Part shown: positions 17,286 to 26,400 of the stretch, one piece after another
Layout of the letters: each line of letters starts with the position of its first letter
Numbering within the stretch: the stretch's first letter is position 1
DNA from: Aequorivita vitellina
GTDB taxonomy: Bacteria > Bacteroidota > Bacteroidia > Flavobacteriales > Flavobacteriaceae
NCBI RefSeq assembly: GCF_022008365.1
Contig: NZ_JAIRBA010000001.1
Location: 165,215-229,214 of the forward strand
Direction: 5' to 3'
Length of the DNA stretch: 64,000 bases
Position numbers and translations under genes: made by a program
The notes under the pieces: model-generated
Told to the model about the DNA's origin: nothing
What the model saw: the letters and a program-made list of their open reading frames with translations, nothing else
Databases searched by the model: none

Positions 17286-17321
17286 ATTTATTCACCGTTA
17301 CATAACATATTCTAATCCTTA

Positions 17322-17359
17322 AACTCTCTTTCGTTTCTAGCGGAAGAGGGTTCTTTTTA
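17322..17359 (+). terminator. Rho-independent terminator after mscL
   Basis: A 12-base-pair stem (AACTCTCTTTCG with CGGAAGAGGGTT, including G-U pairs) with a 7-base loop is followed by CTTTTTATTT. Confidence 0.8.
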
Positions 17360-17382
17360 TTTAGCTATCAAAAGAAATTTTT

Positions 17383-17973
17383 ATGAGAAACAACTTGAGA
17401 ATTTTTGGATTGATTTTTCTGCTCTTTACTTTTTCATTTTCACATGCACGTGAAAAAATAATTGTTATTGATGTGGGTCATGGCGGCAATGACAATGGAT
17501 TTTCAATAGATGGGTTTATTGAAAAGGATCTTGTTTTTGAAATTGCCCTACAAATTGTTGCTTTAAATACAGAGGAAGATGTAAAAATAATTTTAACTCG
17601 GGAAGGAGATTATCCTATGTCATTAAAAGACCGAGTGGATCATATAAACTCATTAAATGCAGATTATGTAATTTCACTTCACATTAATTCAAATGAAGAT
17701 GTTAGCGTCAATGGCTTCGATTTCTTTGTTAGTGCTAAGAATGCTGTAAGCGAAAAATCTAATGCGTTAGCGCAACGAATTGAAAAAACTATAGCCAGTG
17801 AATTCTCGAGCAATGGAATTAAAAATGCAAATCTTTTTCTTTTAAAAAATGTTTCGAATCCTGTCACACTTATTGAAATGGGCTATTTAAGTAATCCGAA
17901 AGATTTTGCGTTATTAACTTCCGTGGCAGGACAAAATAAAATAGCTGAAGTAATTTACAATTCAATAAAGTAA
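17383..17973 (+). CDS. N-acetylmuramoyl-L-alanine amidase (Amidase_3), exported
   Basis: A 196-residue protein. A signal peptide (ends near FSFSHA) is followed by a zinc amidase_3 domain: VIDVGHGGNDNG holds the first zinc histidine, a glutamate follows at GFIEKDLVFEIA, SLHINS supplies the second histidine, and LIEMGYLSNPKDF the catalytic glutamate. It cleaves the lactyl-peptide bond of peptidoglycan in the periplasm, for example at cell separation. There are no extra cell-wall-binding repeats. It has a strong upstream terminator and its own transcript. Confidence 0.9.
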   Translation: MRNNLRIFGLIFLLFTFSFSHAREKIIVIDVGHGGNDNGFSIDGFIEKDLVFEIALQIVALNTEEDVKIILTREGDYPMSLKDRVDHINSLNADYVISLHINSNEDVSVNGFDFFVSAKNAVSEKSNALAQRIEKTIASEFSSNGIKNANLFLLKNVSNPVTLIEMGYLSNPKDFALLTSVAGQNKIAEVIYNSIK

Positions 17974-18089
17974 CCTTTCATCTTAATACGAAAAATTCGC
18001 AGTACAAAACCTAATTTTACCACAACTACTTTGTGTTCTTTGCCAAAAACTTTGCGACCTTTGCGGTTAATTAATTGAATCCCGAAATT

Positions 18090-19079
18090 ATGAAATTAGC
18101 CTTAGTTGGTGCCACCGGAATGGTTGGCGAAGTAATGTTAAAAGTGTTAGCGGAACGCAATTTTCCCGTGGACGAACTGCTTTTGGTGGCTTCAGAAAGG
18201 TCTGTGGGAAAGGAAATTTCGTTTAAAGGCAAAACCATTTCAGTAATTAGTTTAAAAGACGCTGTTGCCGCAAACCCGGATATTGCACTATTTTCGGCTG
18301 GCGGGAGCACATCGTTAGAATGGGCGCCAAAATTTGCTGAGGTTGGAACTACGGTAATCGATAACTCTTCCGCTTGGCGCATGGAGCCCGACAAAAAACT
18401 TATCGTTCCTGAAATAAACGCGCATTTGTTGACCAAAGACGATAAAATTATTGCCAACCCAAATTGCTCAACCATACAATTAGTGATGGCTTTGGCACCA
18501 CTTCATAAAAAATATAAAATGAAAAGGGTTGTAGTTTCCACCTATCAGTCGGTTTCGGGGACTGGTTTAAAAGCGGTTAAACAGATGGAAAATGAAATGG
18601 CTGGAATTAAAGGGGAAATGGCCTATCCGTATCCAATCCATAAAAATGCTTTACCGCATTGCGATGTTTTTGAAGAAAATGGATACACCAAAGAAGAAAT
18701 GAAACTGGCCCGCGAGCCTCAAAAAATATTAGACGATCGCACGTTTTCAATTACTGCAACTGCGGTGCGAATTCCTACTGCCGGGGGCCACAGCGAATCG
18801 GTAAATGTTCAATTTGAAAATGATTTTGAACTGGGCGATATTCGCAAAATGCTTCACGAAACTCCCGGCATTGTGCTTCAGGACAATCCAGACACCAACA
18901 CCTACCCGATGCCAGTTTACGCCCACGATAAAGACGATGTTTTTGTGGGAAGAATTCGCCGGGACGAAACACAGTCTAACACGTTAAATATGTGGATAGT
19001 AAGCGACAATCTTAGAAAAGGCGCGGCTACCAATGCAATTCAAATTGCAGAATATTTAATAGAAAATAAATTAGTTTAG
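18090..19079 (+). CDS. asd: Aspartate-semialdehyde dehydrogenase
   Basis: A 329-residue protein. The nucleotide-binding GATGMVGEVML is near residue 8, catalytic C126 lies in NPNCSTIQ, and the substrate-binding region is RIPTAGGHSESVNVQF near residue 225. It reduces aspartyl phosphate to the semialdehyde, feeding lysine/diaminopimelate, threonine and methionine synthesis. I chose the ATG at 18090 because it begins MKLALVGATG, the family's N-terminus; the TTG 15 bases upstream is less likely. The leader contains several CTTTG repeats (18031-18066). Confidence 0.94.
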   Translation: MKLALVGATGMVGEVMLKVLAERNFPVDELLLVASERSVGKEISFKGKTISVISLKDAVAANPDIALFSAGGSTSLEWAPKFAEVGTTVIDNSSAWRMEPDKKLIVPEINAHLLTKDDKIIANPNCSTIQLVMALAPLHKKYKMKRVVVSTYQSVSGTGLKAVKQMENEMAGIKGEMAYPYPIHKNALPHCDVFEENGYTKEEMKLAREPQKILDDRTFSITATAVRIPTAGGHSESVNVQFENDFELGDIRKMLHETPGIVLQDNPDTNTYPMPVYAHDKDDVFVGRIRRDETQSNTLNMWIVSDNLRKGAATNAIQIAEYLIENKLV

Positions 19080-19195
19080 ATTTTTAGGAAATACGTAGAA
19101 AGGTAACTAAAGAAATGTTAAAAAAACGCACATATTATAAAGGTGTGTTCTCTTTTTTTCAGTATCTTTAATAATTAACCGTAAACGTAAAGCCT

Positions 19196-19576
19196 ATGAA
19201 TTCAACTTTTACTAAAATCCTAAGAATCGTTTTAGGCTTGGGATTACTTTTTTTTGGACTGAGCAAATTGCTACACTTCAAGATTATGCCAACGCATATT
19301 TACACGGGAGATGCAGCTATTTTTATTGACTCGCTCAGCAACACCGGCTATATTCTAATAGTTGTTGGAATTTTTGAAATACTTATCGGTGCGCTATTAG
19401 TTTTTAATAAATGGGTGCCATTTGCACTATTATTGTTGGCGCCAATTACGGTAAACATTTTATTATTTCATCTATTTTTAGATACTCCAGGGCTCATTGC
19501 GGCTTTGGTTGTAGTGGTTTTAAATGTTATACTAATTTATAAGCATTGGAAAGTTTATAGACCACTATTTATTTAA
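19196..19576 (+). CDS. DoxX-like four-helix membrane protein
   Basis: A 126-residue protein with four predicted membrane helices: ILRIVLGLGLLFFGLSKLL, GYILIVVGIFEILIGALLVF, VPFALLLLAPITVNILLFHLFL and LIAALVVVVLNVILIYKHW. This pattern fits the DoxX/DUF6609-like membrane family. It has no catalytic motif. It is monocistronic and followed by a terminator. Confidence 0.65.
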   Translation: MNSTFTKILRIVLGLGLLFFGLSKLLHFKIMPTHIYTGDAAIFIDSLSNTGYILIVVGIFEILIGALLVFNKWVPFALLLLAPITVNILLFHLFLDTPGLIAALVVVVLNVILIYKHWKVYRPLFI

Positions 19577-19597
19577 AACACTCCCTTGGGAGAAATT

Positions 19598-19632
19598 AAA
19601 AGGCTTCATAAATAGAGGCCTTTTGCTTTTTA
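19598..19632 (+). terminator. Rho-independent terminator after the DoxX-like gene
   Basis: AAAAGGCTTC pairs with GAGGCCTTTT around a 7-base loop, followed by GCTTTTTAG. A smaller CTCCC-TT-GGGAG hairpin precedes it at 19581-19592. Confidence 0.75.
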
Positions 19633-19659
19633 GTTTATTCACAGTTAAGTTAAAAGAAG

Positions 19660-19667
19660 TATCTTTG
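19660..19667 (+). promoter_or_regulatory. -7 promoter element for the S9 peptidase
   Basis: TATCTTTG, an exact TAnnTTTG, ending 24 bases before the ATG. Confidence 0.6.
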
Positions 19668-19691
19668 CATTTCGAAAAAAATTAAAATCTT

Positions 19692-21854
19692 ATGAAGTTT
19701 TCAATCGTTCCTGCAATCTTTATCCTTGCTTTAGTTGGATGTAAAGAAGAGCAAAAAAAAGAAACAATTTCTGTGACTTATCCTCAAACAAAAAAAGTTG
19801 ATACCGTAACTACCTATTTTGGTGTTGAAGTAAAAGACCCCTACCGCTGGTTAGAAGATGACCGCAGCGAAGAAACGGCTGCTTGGGTAAAAGCCGAAAA
19901 TGAAGTAACTTTTGATTACTTAGAAAAAATTCCTTTTCGCGAAGAATTAAAAAAACGGCTGTCCGATCTTTGGAATTACGAAAAAGTTGGCGCACCATTC
20001 CACGAAGGAGACTATACTTATTTTTACAAAAACGACGGATTGCAAAATCAGTACGTTATTTATCGCTACAAAACGGGGGAAGATCCAAGTTCTGCGGAAG
20101 TATTTTTAGACCCAAATACATTCAAAGAAGATGGGACTATTTCATTAGGTGAAACCAGTTTTTCAAAAGACGGCAGCAAGTTAGCTTACAGTATTTCTGA
20201 AGGTGGCAGCGATTGGCGAAAAGTGCTCGTAATGAATACCGAAACAAAAGAATTGGTTGGCGATACATTAAAAGACATCAAATTTAGTGGCCTTTCTTGG
20301 AAAGCCGAAGACGGATTTTACTACTCTAGCTACGATAAGCCGAAAGGCAGCGAGCTCTCCGCAAAAACCGATCAGCACAAAGTGTATTACCATAAAATGG
20401 GAACGCCACAAAGTGAGGACCAAGTAATTTTTGGGGCAACCCCCGAAGAAAAACACCGCTATATAAACGCTAGTGTAACCGAAGACAACAACTATTTAAT
20501 AATTAGAGCCAGTACTTCTACTTCTGGAAACAAACTTTTTATTAAAGATCTTACACAGCCAAATTCAAAATTTGTAACAATTTTAGACAATACAGATACA
20601 GATACGTTTATTCTTGAAAACGTAGGCTCTAAACTTTACATTGTAACAAATATGAATGCACCGAACAAAAAAATTGTTACGGTAGATGCTAAAAACCCAA
20701 CCCCCGATAATTGGTCTGACTTTCTTCCAGAAACCGAAAACGTACTTTCACCAAGTACAGGTGGCGGCTATATTTTTGCAAATTACATGGTAGATGCAGT
20801 TTCAAAAGTAAAGCAGTATGATTACGACGGAAAGCTAATACGCGAAGTAGAACTTCCTGGCATTGGTTCCGTTGGTGGTTTTGGTACTAAAAAGGAAGAA
20901 GAAGAATTGTATTACTCTTTCACCAATTACGTTACACCGGGCAGTATTTATAAGTACGATATTGAAAGCGGTACTTCTGAATTATTTATAAAACCCGAAA
21001 TAGATTTCAACCCAGAGAATTTTGAAAGTCAACAAGTATTCTATACTTCCAAAGATGGCACCAAAGTACCAATGATTATCACCCATAAAAAGGGGCTTAA
21101 AATGGATGGAAAAAATCCAACGATTCTTTACGGTTACGGTGGGTTTAATATTAGTTTAACGCCAAGCTTTAGTATTGCCAATGCAGTATGGATGGAGCAA
21201 GGTGGGATTTATGCGGTACCAAACCTTCGCGGAGGTGGCGAATACGGTAAAAAATGGCACGATGCAGGTACGCAGATGAAAAAGCAAAATGTATTTGATG
21301 ATTTTATAGCCGCTGCCGAATATTTAATTGCAAACAATTACACCTCAAGCGATTATTTAGCAATTCGCGGAGGGTCAAACGGAGGTTTATTAGTTGGCGC
21401 AACAATGACGCAACGACCTAATTTAATGAAAGTAGCATTGCCTGCAGTAGGCGTTTTAGACATGCTTCGTTACCACACTTTCACCGCGGGAGCTGGCTGG
21501 GCTTACGACTACGGAACAGCCGACGACAGCAAAGAAATGTTTGAATATTTAAAAGGCTATTCCCCAGTACACAATGTAAAAGAAGGCGTTGCGTATCCAG
21601 CAACATTAATTACAACAGGCGATCACGACGATAGAGTAGTGCCAGCCCACAGTTTTAAATTTGCTGCTGAACTTCAAGCTAAACAAACCGGAAACAACCC
21701 AGTTTTAATTAGAATTGAAACCGATGCCGGTCACGGCGCTGGAACGCCAGTAAGTAAAACTATTGAGCAATATGCAGATATTTTTGGCTTCACCCTTTTC
21801 AATATGGGTTTTGAAGAACTTCCCGAAAATATTAATAAAGATATCAAACAATAA
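19692..21854 (+). CDS. Prolyl oligopeptidase family serine peptidase, lipoprotein
   Basis: A 720-residue S9A peptidase. The N-terminus [20 protein letters not shown] carries a lipobox (LVGC), so the protein is probably lipid-anchored in the envelope. After residue 30, [22 protein letters not shown] is typical of prolyl oligopeptidases. A seven-bladed propeller is followed by an alpha/beta hydrolase domain with the triad at S562 (RGGSNGG), Asp in GDHDDRV near 646 and H681 (AGHGAG). It cleaves short peptides after proline. A two-way terminator separates it from convergent gpsA. Confidence 0.92.
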   Translation: MKFSIVPAIFILALVGCKEEQKKETISVTYPQTKKVDTVTTYFGVEVKDPYRWLEDDRSEETAAWVKAENEVTFDYLEKIPFREELKKRLSDLWNYEKVGAPFHEGDYTYFYKNDGLQNQYVIYRYKTGEDPSSAEVFLDPNTFKEDGTISLGETSFSKDGSKLAYSISEGGSDWRKVLVMNTETKELVGDTLKDIKFSGLSWKAEDGFYYSSYDKPKGSELSAKTDQHKVYYHKMGTPQSEDQVIFGATPEEKHRYINASVTEDNNYLIIRASTSTSGNKLFIKDLTQPNSKFVTILDNTDTDTFILENVGSKLYIVTNMNAPNKKIVTVDAKNPTPDNWSDFLPETENVLSPSTGGGYIFANYMVDAVSKVKQYDYDGKLIREVELPGIGSVGGFGTKKEEEELYYSFTNYVTPGSIYKYDIESGTSELFIKPEIDFNPENFESQQVFYTSKDGTKVPMIITHKKGLKMDGKNPTILYGYGGFNISLTPSFSIANAVWMEQGGIYAVPNLRGGGEYGKKWHDAGTQMKKQNVFDDFIAAAEYLIANNYTSSDYLAIRGGSNGGLLVGATMTQRPNLMKVALPAVGVLDMLRYHTFTAGAGWAYDYGTADDSKEMFEYLKGYSPVHNVKEGVAYPATLITTGDHDDRVVPAHSFKFAAELQAKQTGNNPVLIRIETDAGHGAGTPVSKTIEQYADIFGFTLFNMGFEELPENINKDIKQ

Positions 21855-21893
21855 AAAAAAGGCCCCGCAAATAAATTTGCGGGGCTTTTTTTT
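21853..21893. terminator. Two-way rho-independent terminator between the S9 peptidase and gpsA
   Basis: GCCCCGCAAAT and ATTTGCGGGGC form an 11-bp perfect stem with a 2-base loop, flanked by an A-run on the left and a T-run on the right. It can therefore stop transcripts from both sides; the right flank overlaps the end of gpsA. Confidence 0.92.
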
Positions 21894-22896
21894 AATTCAA
21901 CTTTTCAGTTAATTTTTTAAATGTTTTCTTGGGGTCTTTGTTTTCATAAAGAATTCCGTAGACCGCATTTATAATTGGTGTTTTCGCCTTTTTCTTTCCT
22001 TTTTGTTGGTTTAATTTATAGGCGCTTTTTGTTGCGTAATAACCTTCAGCAATCATGCTCATCTCCAGTTGGGCGCTTTTTACTGTGTATCCTTTTCCTA
22101 CCATGGTTCCGAAGAGTCTGTTTCTACTAAAAATGGAATAACCGGTTACAAGCAAATCGCCTAAATAGGCAGAATCGTTGATGTCGCGTTTCATTTTATG
22201 AACTTTTTTAACATACTTTTTCATTTCGCGAATGGCATTGCTCATCAACACACTTTGGAAGTTATCTCCATAGCCAAGTCCGTGTGCTATTCCCGCAGCT
22301 ACCGCGTAAATGTTTTTAAGCATTGCAGCGTACTCTATTCCTAATACGTCGTCGCTTGTAGTGCAGTATATATAATCGCTGCTTAAAGCGTCTGCAATAC
22401 GTTTTGCTTTTTCATCATCGGCGCTGGCTATTGTAAGGTAGGAGAGTCTTTCTAATGCAACTTCTTCGGCGTGGCAGGGACCGGATATTACGCCAATATT
22501 ATTGAAGGGAACTTTATAATGTGTATTAAAGTGGTCGCCGACAATAAGGCTGGTTTCGGGAACAATTCCTTTAATAGCCGAAAACACAATTTTATCTTCT
22601 AAAGAGACAGTCAATTTTTCTAACTCTGGGTGAAGAAAAGCAGAAGGAATTACGAATATGAGTATATCTGCATTAGTTACGGTTTCATTTATGTCGCTAC
22701 TGAGTTTTAATTGTTTTAAATTAAACTCTACCGAACTTAGGTAATTTGGATTGTGACCGTGCTTTTTAAGATGTTCCAAAGCATAATTGTTGCGCATATA
22801 CCAACCTACTTGGTCAACATTTTCGCAAAGCATTTTTACAATGGCCGTGGCCCAGCTTCCTCCGCCAAAGACCGCATATTTTGGTTTATCAGACAT
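21892..22896 (-). CDS. gpsA: Glycerol-3-phosphate dehydrogenase [NAD(P)+]
   Basis: A 334-residue protein. The dinucleotide motif FGGGSWATAIVKML is at the N-terminus, SAIKGIVPE and ISGPCHAEEVALERLSYLTIAS follow near residues 110-155, and KNIYAVAAGIAHGLGYGDN near 195 contains the catalytic lysine. It reduces dihydroxyacetone phosphate to glycerol-3-phosphate for phospholipids. The first glycine position reads GGGSWA, as in many Bacteroidota enzymes. It is monocistronic. Confidence 0.94.
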   Translation of the reverse strand: MSDKPKYAVFGGGSWATAIVKMLCENVDQVGWYMRNNYALEHLKKHGHNPNYLSSVEFNLKQLKLSSDINETVTNADILIFVIPSAFLHPELEKLTVSLEDKIVFSAIKGIVPETSLIVGDHFNTHYKVPFNNIGVISGPCHAEEVALERLSYLTIASADDEKAKRIADALSSDYIYCTTSDDVLGIEYAAMLKNIYAVAAGIAHGLGYGDNFQSVLMSNAIREMKKYVKKVHKMKRDINDSAYLGDLLVTGYSIFSRNRLFGTMVGKGYTVKSAQLEMSMIAEGYYATKSAYKLNQQKGKKKAKTPIINAVYGILYENKDPKKTFKKLTEKLN

Positions 22897-22960
22897 TTGT
22901 TTAGTTTTTAAAATAGTATCGAAAATTGTGTGTGCAACAAATACTTTTTTAATGATTCGT

Positions 22961-22968
22961 CAAATTTA
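22961..22968 (-). promoter_or_regulatory. -7 promoter element for gpsA
   Basis: TAAATTTG on the minus strand, with a TTG 21 bases upstream. A second exact TAnnTTTG match (TACTTTTG) lies about 20 bases further upstream. Confidence 0.5.
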
Positions 22969-23039
22969 AAGGGACATATCAAAAGTACACAATTCCAAAT
23001 TAAACATTTAACAGTAGCTTAAGATTAGCAGTACAATGT

Positions 23040-23175
23040 TTCATAAAACCTATGCGTTATTTGCATTGATTATTGAGATGGTTTTTCCCTCAATACGAGA
23101 GTAGTTTCAATGATTTTGGTTGGTTATTTAGTTGAGACCGCTCCCTAAATGTAAGTTTAGTGGGGCGGTTTTTTA
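23040..23175 (+). ncRNA. Candidate small RNA ending in a rho-independent terminator
   Basis: The 316 bases from 22897 to 23212 contain no credible protein gene. On the plus strand there is a hairpin at about 23074-23096 (ATTGAG ... CTCAAT) and then a terminator at about 23135-23175. Its arms are ACCGCTCCCTAAA and TTTAGTGGGGCGGT, with one or two mismatches, followed by TTTTTTA. The T-run makes it a plus-strand terminator, yet no plus-strand gene lies upstream, so it probably ends a small RNA. The 5' end is not defined and I cannot assign a family; a 6S-type RNA is one possibility. Confidence 0.4.
23135..23175 (+). terminator. Orphan rho-independent terminator
   Basis: An imperfect stem of about 13 bp followed by six Ts; the preceding plus-strand transcript would be the candidate small RNA. 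It is in the wrong orientation to serve nadD or gpsA. Confidence 0.65.
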
Positions 23176-23212
23176 TTCCTGCGAAGGCAAGTATCTTTTA
23201 GTCTATTGAAGA

Positions 23213-23797
23213 TTACTTGTAAAAATTCATCTCATCCAGATACTGCCAAACCTCAGCGGAAAGCATTGGTTTTATATTTTTCCCAGATTTTATACCCTTG
23301 CGAATAAAGGTTGAAGAAAGTTCAATAATTGGGGCGTTTACAGTTTTAATCTTTTCGTGATTGTCAAATTTAGTTTCCACAGTTCCTTCCGAAATACGCG
23401 GATAAACGTAGATTGAATGTCTATCTAAGATTACGTCGAAGTTTTTCCACTTGTGAAAACTTTTTAAATTGTCTTCCCCCATTATTAAACCGAAGTTATT
23501 TTTAGGGTATTTCTCTTCCAAATACGCCAAAGTATTCACCGTGTAATTGGGCTGCGGAAGATCAAATTCTACATTGCTTGCGTGCAATTTTGGATAATTC
23601 TCCAATGCAATCCGAACCATTGCCAAGCGGTGATGGTCTTCTAAAAGTGTTTTCTTTTTTTTATGCGGATTGTGCGGTGTAACCACAAACCAAACCTCAT
23701 CTAAATCGCTGAACTCCACCAAATGGTTGGCAATAATTAAATGCCCAATGTGTATTGGGTTAAAAGTACCAAAATAGAGTCCTATTTTCTTTGCCAT
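23213..23797 (-). CDS. nadD: Nicotinate-nucleotide adenylyltransferase NadD
   Basis: A 194-residue nucleotidyltransferase. GLYFGTFNPIHIGHLIIANH contains the phosphate-binding (F/Y)GTFNPxHxGH motif, ITGMEDNL-type residues are seen as IMGEDNLKSFHKWKN, and STFIRKGIKSG is the C-terminal SxTxxR motif. It makes deamido-NAD from nicotinate mononucleotide and ATP. I chose the ATG at 23797; the longer frame begins at a TTG inside a palindromic repeat. It is the third gene of the yicC-gmk-nadD unit. Confidence 0.93.
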   Translation of the reverse strand: MAKKIGLYFGTFNPIHIGHLIIANHLVEFSDLDEVWFVVTPHNPHKKKKTLLEDHHRLAMVRIALENYPKLHASNVEFDLPQPNYTVNTLAYLEEKYPKNNFGLIMGEDNLKSFHKWKNFDVILDRHSIYVYPRISEGTVETKFDNHEKIKTVNAPIIELSSTFIRKGIKSGKNIKPMLSAEVWQYLDEMNFYK

Positions 23798-23828
23798 TTG
23801 TATTTTATTCTCGGGTGCTCCATTATTG

Positions 23829-23856
23829 TTGAAACGCAATACATTGCGTCTCTACG
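23829..23856 (-). repeat. Imperfect GTAG palindrome containing the gmk stop codon
   Basis: On the minus strand GTAGAGACGCAATG is followed by TATTGCGTTTCAAC, an imperfect inverted copy. The TAG of the GTAG end is the stop codon of gmk. I recall the same GTAGAGACGC palindrome as a common dispersed repeat in Bacteroidota. Confidence 0.6.
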
Positions 23857-24427
23857 GTGTATTTATAAATTTTTCTACCAAATCTTCAGCTTCATTTAAA
23901 GCAGTTTGCAAATCGTGGTTTTTTATAATATGATCAAATTGTGGTGCAGTAGCCAATTCTACCGAAGCCTTTGCAATACGCATATTAATTCGTTCATCAC
24001 TTTCGGTTTTACGTTTTTTAAGTCGGATTTTCAGCTCGTCGATACTCGGAGGTTTTACGAAAACCGCTAATGTTTTCTCCGGAAATTTCTTTTTAATTCG
24101 AAGTCCGCCAGCAACGTCAATATCGAAAATTACGTTTTTTCCGTGGCTCCAAATACGTTCTACTTCACTTTTTAATGTGCCGTAAAAATTATCGCGGTAC
24201 ACTTCTTCCCACTCTAAAAAATCATCGTTTTTAATGTGCTGTTTAAAATCGTGCAATGAAATGAAGTAATAATTCTCACCGTGTTTTTCATCGCCTCGAG
24301 CTTCGCGCGAAGTACAGGAAACCGAAAACTCGAGATTTAAATCTTGTTGTTTTAACAAATGTTGAACGATGGTAGTTTTACCACTTCCCGAAGGTGCCGA
24401 GAATACAATTAATTTTCCTCCTTTCAT
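23852..24427 (-). CDS. gmk: Guanylate kinase
   Basis: A 191-residue P-loop kinase. The P-loop APSGSGKTT is at residues 10-18, the GMP-binding segment is FSVSCTSREARGDEKHGENYYFIS, and FDIDVAGGLRIKKKF follows near residue 98. It phosphorylates GMP to GDP. The start follows directly on the yicC stop, showing coupling. The stop codon lies within a GTAG palindrome, so the last residues may have been reset by its insertion. Confidence 0.94.
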   Translation of the reverse strand: MKGGKLIVFSAPSGSGKTTIVQHLLKQQDLNLEFSVSCTSREARGDEKHGENYYFISLHDFKQHIKNDDFLEWEEVYRDNFYGTLKSEVERIWSHGKNVIFDIDVAGGLRIKKKFPEKTLAVFVKPPSIDELKIRLKKRKTESDERINMRIAKASVELATAPQFDHIIKNHDLQTALNEAEDLVEKFINTP

Positions 24428-25285
24428 CTATAAAACGTTTAGAGCTTGTTCCTTAATTTTTTCTAGCTCGTCTTTCATTTGCACCACTACTTGCTGCATA
24501 GGCGCATAGTTGGCTTTGCTACCGATAGTGTTGATTTCGCGGCCTATTTCCTGTGTAATAAAACCCAGCTTTTTACCATTGGAATCTGTAGATTTAAGTG
24601 CTTGATTAAAGTATTCTAAATGGTTTTTTAAACGCACTTTTTCTTCAGTAATATCGTATTTTTCGAGGTAGTAAATTAATTCCTGCTCAAAACGGTTTTC
24701 GTCAACTTTTTCTTTAATATCTGCAACCGCTTTGCGCAATCTTTCCTTTACTGCATCCACGCGTTCGGGGTCGATAGCAATTACTTCTTTTAGCAATTTC
24801 GAAATGCTTTTAGAACGTTCCAAAAAGTCGTTTTCTAACACCTCGCCTTCGTCGGTTCTATATTTGTTGATTGCTTCTAGCGCTTGGTCAATTCCCTTTA
24901 AAATAGCTTGGTATTCTTTTTCGTCAATCTCTTCGCGCTCGGTTTTTAGCGCATCGGGCATACGCACCGCCATTTTTAAAAGCTCCACCGGGTCGCCGTT
25001 TACCACATTTGCGAGTTGTTTTATATATTGTTTTACCACGCTTTCATTGAGTTGGGTTGTAACTTCTTCGCCGGTAACTTCTATGTAAAGTGAAAAATCG
25101 ATTTTTCCGCGTTGCAAAGATTTTGCAAGCAAATCGCGAATTTCCAGCTCTTTTTCACGGTAAGCCGAAGGCACGCGCGTGTTGAGGTCGAGGCCTTTGC
25201 TGTTTAACGATTTAATTTCAATGGTAATGGTTTTGGATGGCAACTGAACAACTTCTTTGCCGTAGCCCGTCATGGATTGGATCAT
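24428..25285 (-). CDS. YicC/YloC family endoribonuclease
   Basis: A 285-residue protein. It begins MIQSMTGYGKE and continues with EIKSLNSKGLDLNTRVPSAYREKELEIRDLL, the family's N-terminal signature. The C-terminus KLGFITQEIGREINTIGSKANYAPMQQVVVQMKDELEKIKEQ is the DUF1732 region with its acidic metal-binding residues. YicC homologues are endoribonucleases acting on structured RNAs. The gene is directly followed by gmk, a conserved pairing. The promoter is at 25306-25313. Confidence 0.92.
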   Translation of the reverse strand: MIQSMTGYGKEVVQLPSKTITIEIKSLNSKGLDLNTRVPSAYREKELEIRDLLAKSLQRGKIDFSLYIEVTGEEVTTQLNESVVKQYIKQLANVVNGDPVELLKMAVRMPDALKTEREEIDEKEYQAILKGIDQALEAINKYRTDEGEVLENDFLERSKSISKLLKEVIAIDPERVDAVKERLRKAVADIKEKVDENRFEQELIYYLEKYDITEEKVRLKNHLEYFNQALKSTDSNGKKLGFITQEIGREINTIGSKANYAPMQQVVVQMKDELEKIKEQALNVL

Positions 25286-25305
25286 ATTCCTAATTTATTG
25301 AAGCG

Positions 25306-25313
25306 CAAAGGTA
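25306..25313 (-). promoter_or_regulatory. -7 promoter element for yicC-gmk-nadD
   Basis: TACCTTTG on the minus strand, ending 20 bases before the yicC ATG. Confidence 0.6.
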
Positions 25314-25357
25314 ATAAAAAAGTCCCCACCCCGACCCTCCGCAAAGGGAAGGGAGTT
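25314..25357 (-). terminator. Possible terminator of the YheT-like gene
   Basis: On the minus strand a GC-rich stretch (CTCCCTTCCC ... GGAGGGTCGGGG) is followed by six Ts. Pairing is imperfect, so it may instead be a decayed intergenic repeat. Confidence 0.35.
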
Positions 25358-25358
25358 A

Positions 25359-26315
25359 TTACGAGTTTAAAAATTGCAGTGCGCGCGCTTCACTGTAATA
25401 CAATTTATTGGTTTGGTGAAAACCTACGTGCCCGCCGTATTTTGCAATTTCAAAGTGAAGGTTTTTCATTTTTGAAGCCATTTCGGTTGGATAACATTCC
25501 GGAGAGAGAAAACTGTCGTTTGCAGCATTTAAAATATAAACTGGAATTTTAATGTTCGGCAGAAATTGCAAACTGCTGTTCTTTTCGTAATAGTCAAAAG
25601 CATCTTTAAAACCGTGTGCTGGCGCAGTGTAAAGATGGTCGAACTGCAAAAGTGAAGTAATTTTTTTATAATCTGAAGCCGTCATTTTTTCGGGAAAATC
25701 CTTCATTTTTGCTTTGTATTTTTTCCGAAGATTTAAAAGAAATGAATTTCGATAAACCCAATTGGAAAATTCATTTAAAGTTTCCAAAGAGCCTCTTAAA
25801 CTCAGCGGAGTAGAAATGGCGACGGCTTTTTTTATCTGCTTCGGAAATGTTTCGCGCTCGCCCAAATACTTCAAAAGTAAGTTTCCGCCTAAGCTAAAAC
25901 CTACTAAAACAATTTCGGTGTATTTGTCTTTTTTCAAAATTGAATTGATAACGGCTTCCAAATCGTCTGTCTTGCCCGCGTTGTACGATTGATACGAAAG
26001 GTTTACTTCGCCACTACAGCCTCTAAAGTTAACAGCTGCAACATCCCAGCCATTTTCATTTAAAATTTTTGCTTGCCCTTTCATATAAACTCGCTGTGCA
26101 TTTCCTTCCAAACCGTGCAGAAGAATTGCCACTTTTTGCGAAGGCGTTTTGGCAAATGAATAGTCAATGTCTAAAAAATCATCATCGGGCAATTGTATGC
26201 GTTCACGTTGCTGAATTAAACTTGGCGAAGGCCGAAGCTTGGCTGAATAAATAGTAGCGAAATGCCCATTTTTAAAAGGGAAGGCGGGCTCGTAATTACT
26301 TTTAATTAGTGGCAT
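25359..26315 (-). CDS. YheT-type alpha/beta hydrolase
   Basis: A 318-residue hydrolase of the YheT/EMB8 group. HGLEGNAQRVYMKG is the oxyanion-hole loop near residue 70, NFRGCSGEVN follows near 97, the nucleophile is in VGFSLGGNLLLKY near 142, the acid in LNAANDSFLSPE near 270, and the histidine in YGGHVGFH near 296. It is probably a cytosolic esterase; the natural substrate is unknown. It is divergent from a thioesterase gene. Confidence 0.87.
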   Translation of the reverse strand: MPLIKSNYEPAFPFKNGHFATIYSAKLRPSPSLIQQRERIQLPDDDFLDIDYSFAKTPSQKVAILLHGLEGNAQRVYMKGQAKILNENGWDVAAVNFRGCSGEVNLSYQSYNAGKTDDLEAVINSILKKDKYTEIVLVGFSLGGNLLLKYLGERETFPKQIKKAVAISTPLSLRGSLETLNEFSNWVYRNSFLLNLRKKYKAKMKDFPEKMTASDYKKITSLLQFDHLYTAPAHGFKDAFDYYEKNSSLQFLPNIKIPVYILNAANDSFLSPECYPTEMASKMKNLHFEIAKYGGHVGFHQTNKLYYSEARALQFLNS

Positions 26316-26377
26316 TTTATAAAATAACTTTAACAGAAACTAAACATATTTACTATGCTTGCATAACAAAAGTAGCT

Positions 26378-26385
26378 TAAATTTG
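26378..26385 (+). promoter_or_regulatory. -33/-7 promoter for the acyl-CoA thioesterase gene
   Basis: TAAATTTG with a TTG at 26359-26361 (16-base spacer). It ends 15 bases before the ATG. Confidence 0.6.
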
Positions 26386-26400
26386 TAAAAAAAATTAAAG

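Noticed and set aside
18031..18066. CTTTG-rich stretch before asd as several stacked promoters
   Set aside because: None of the CTTTG units has TA at the right distance; it looks more like a dispersed intergenic sequence than a promoter array.
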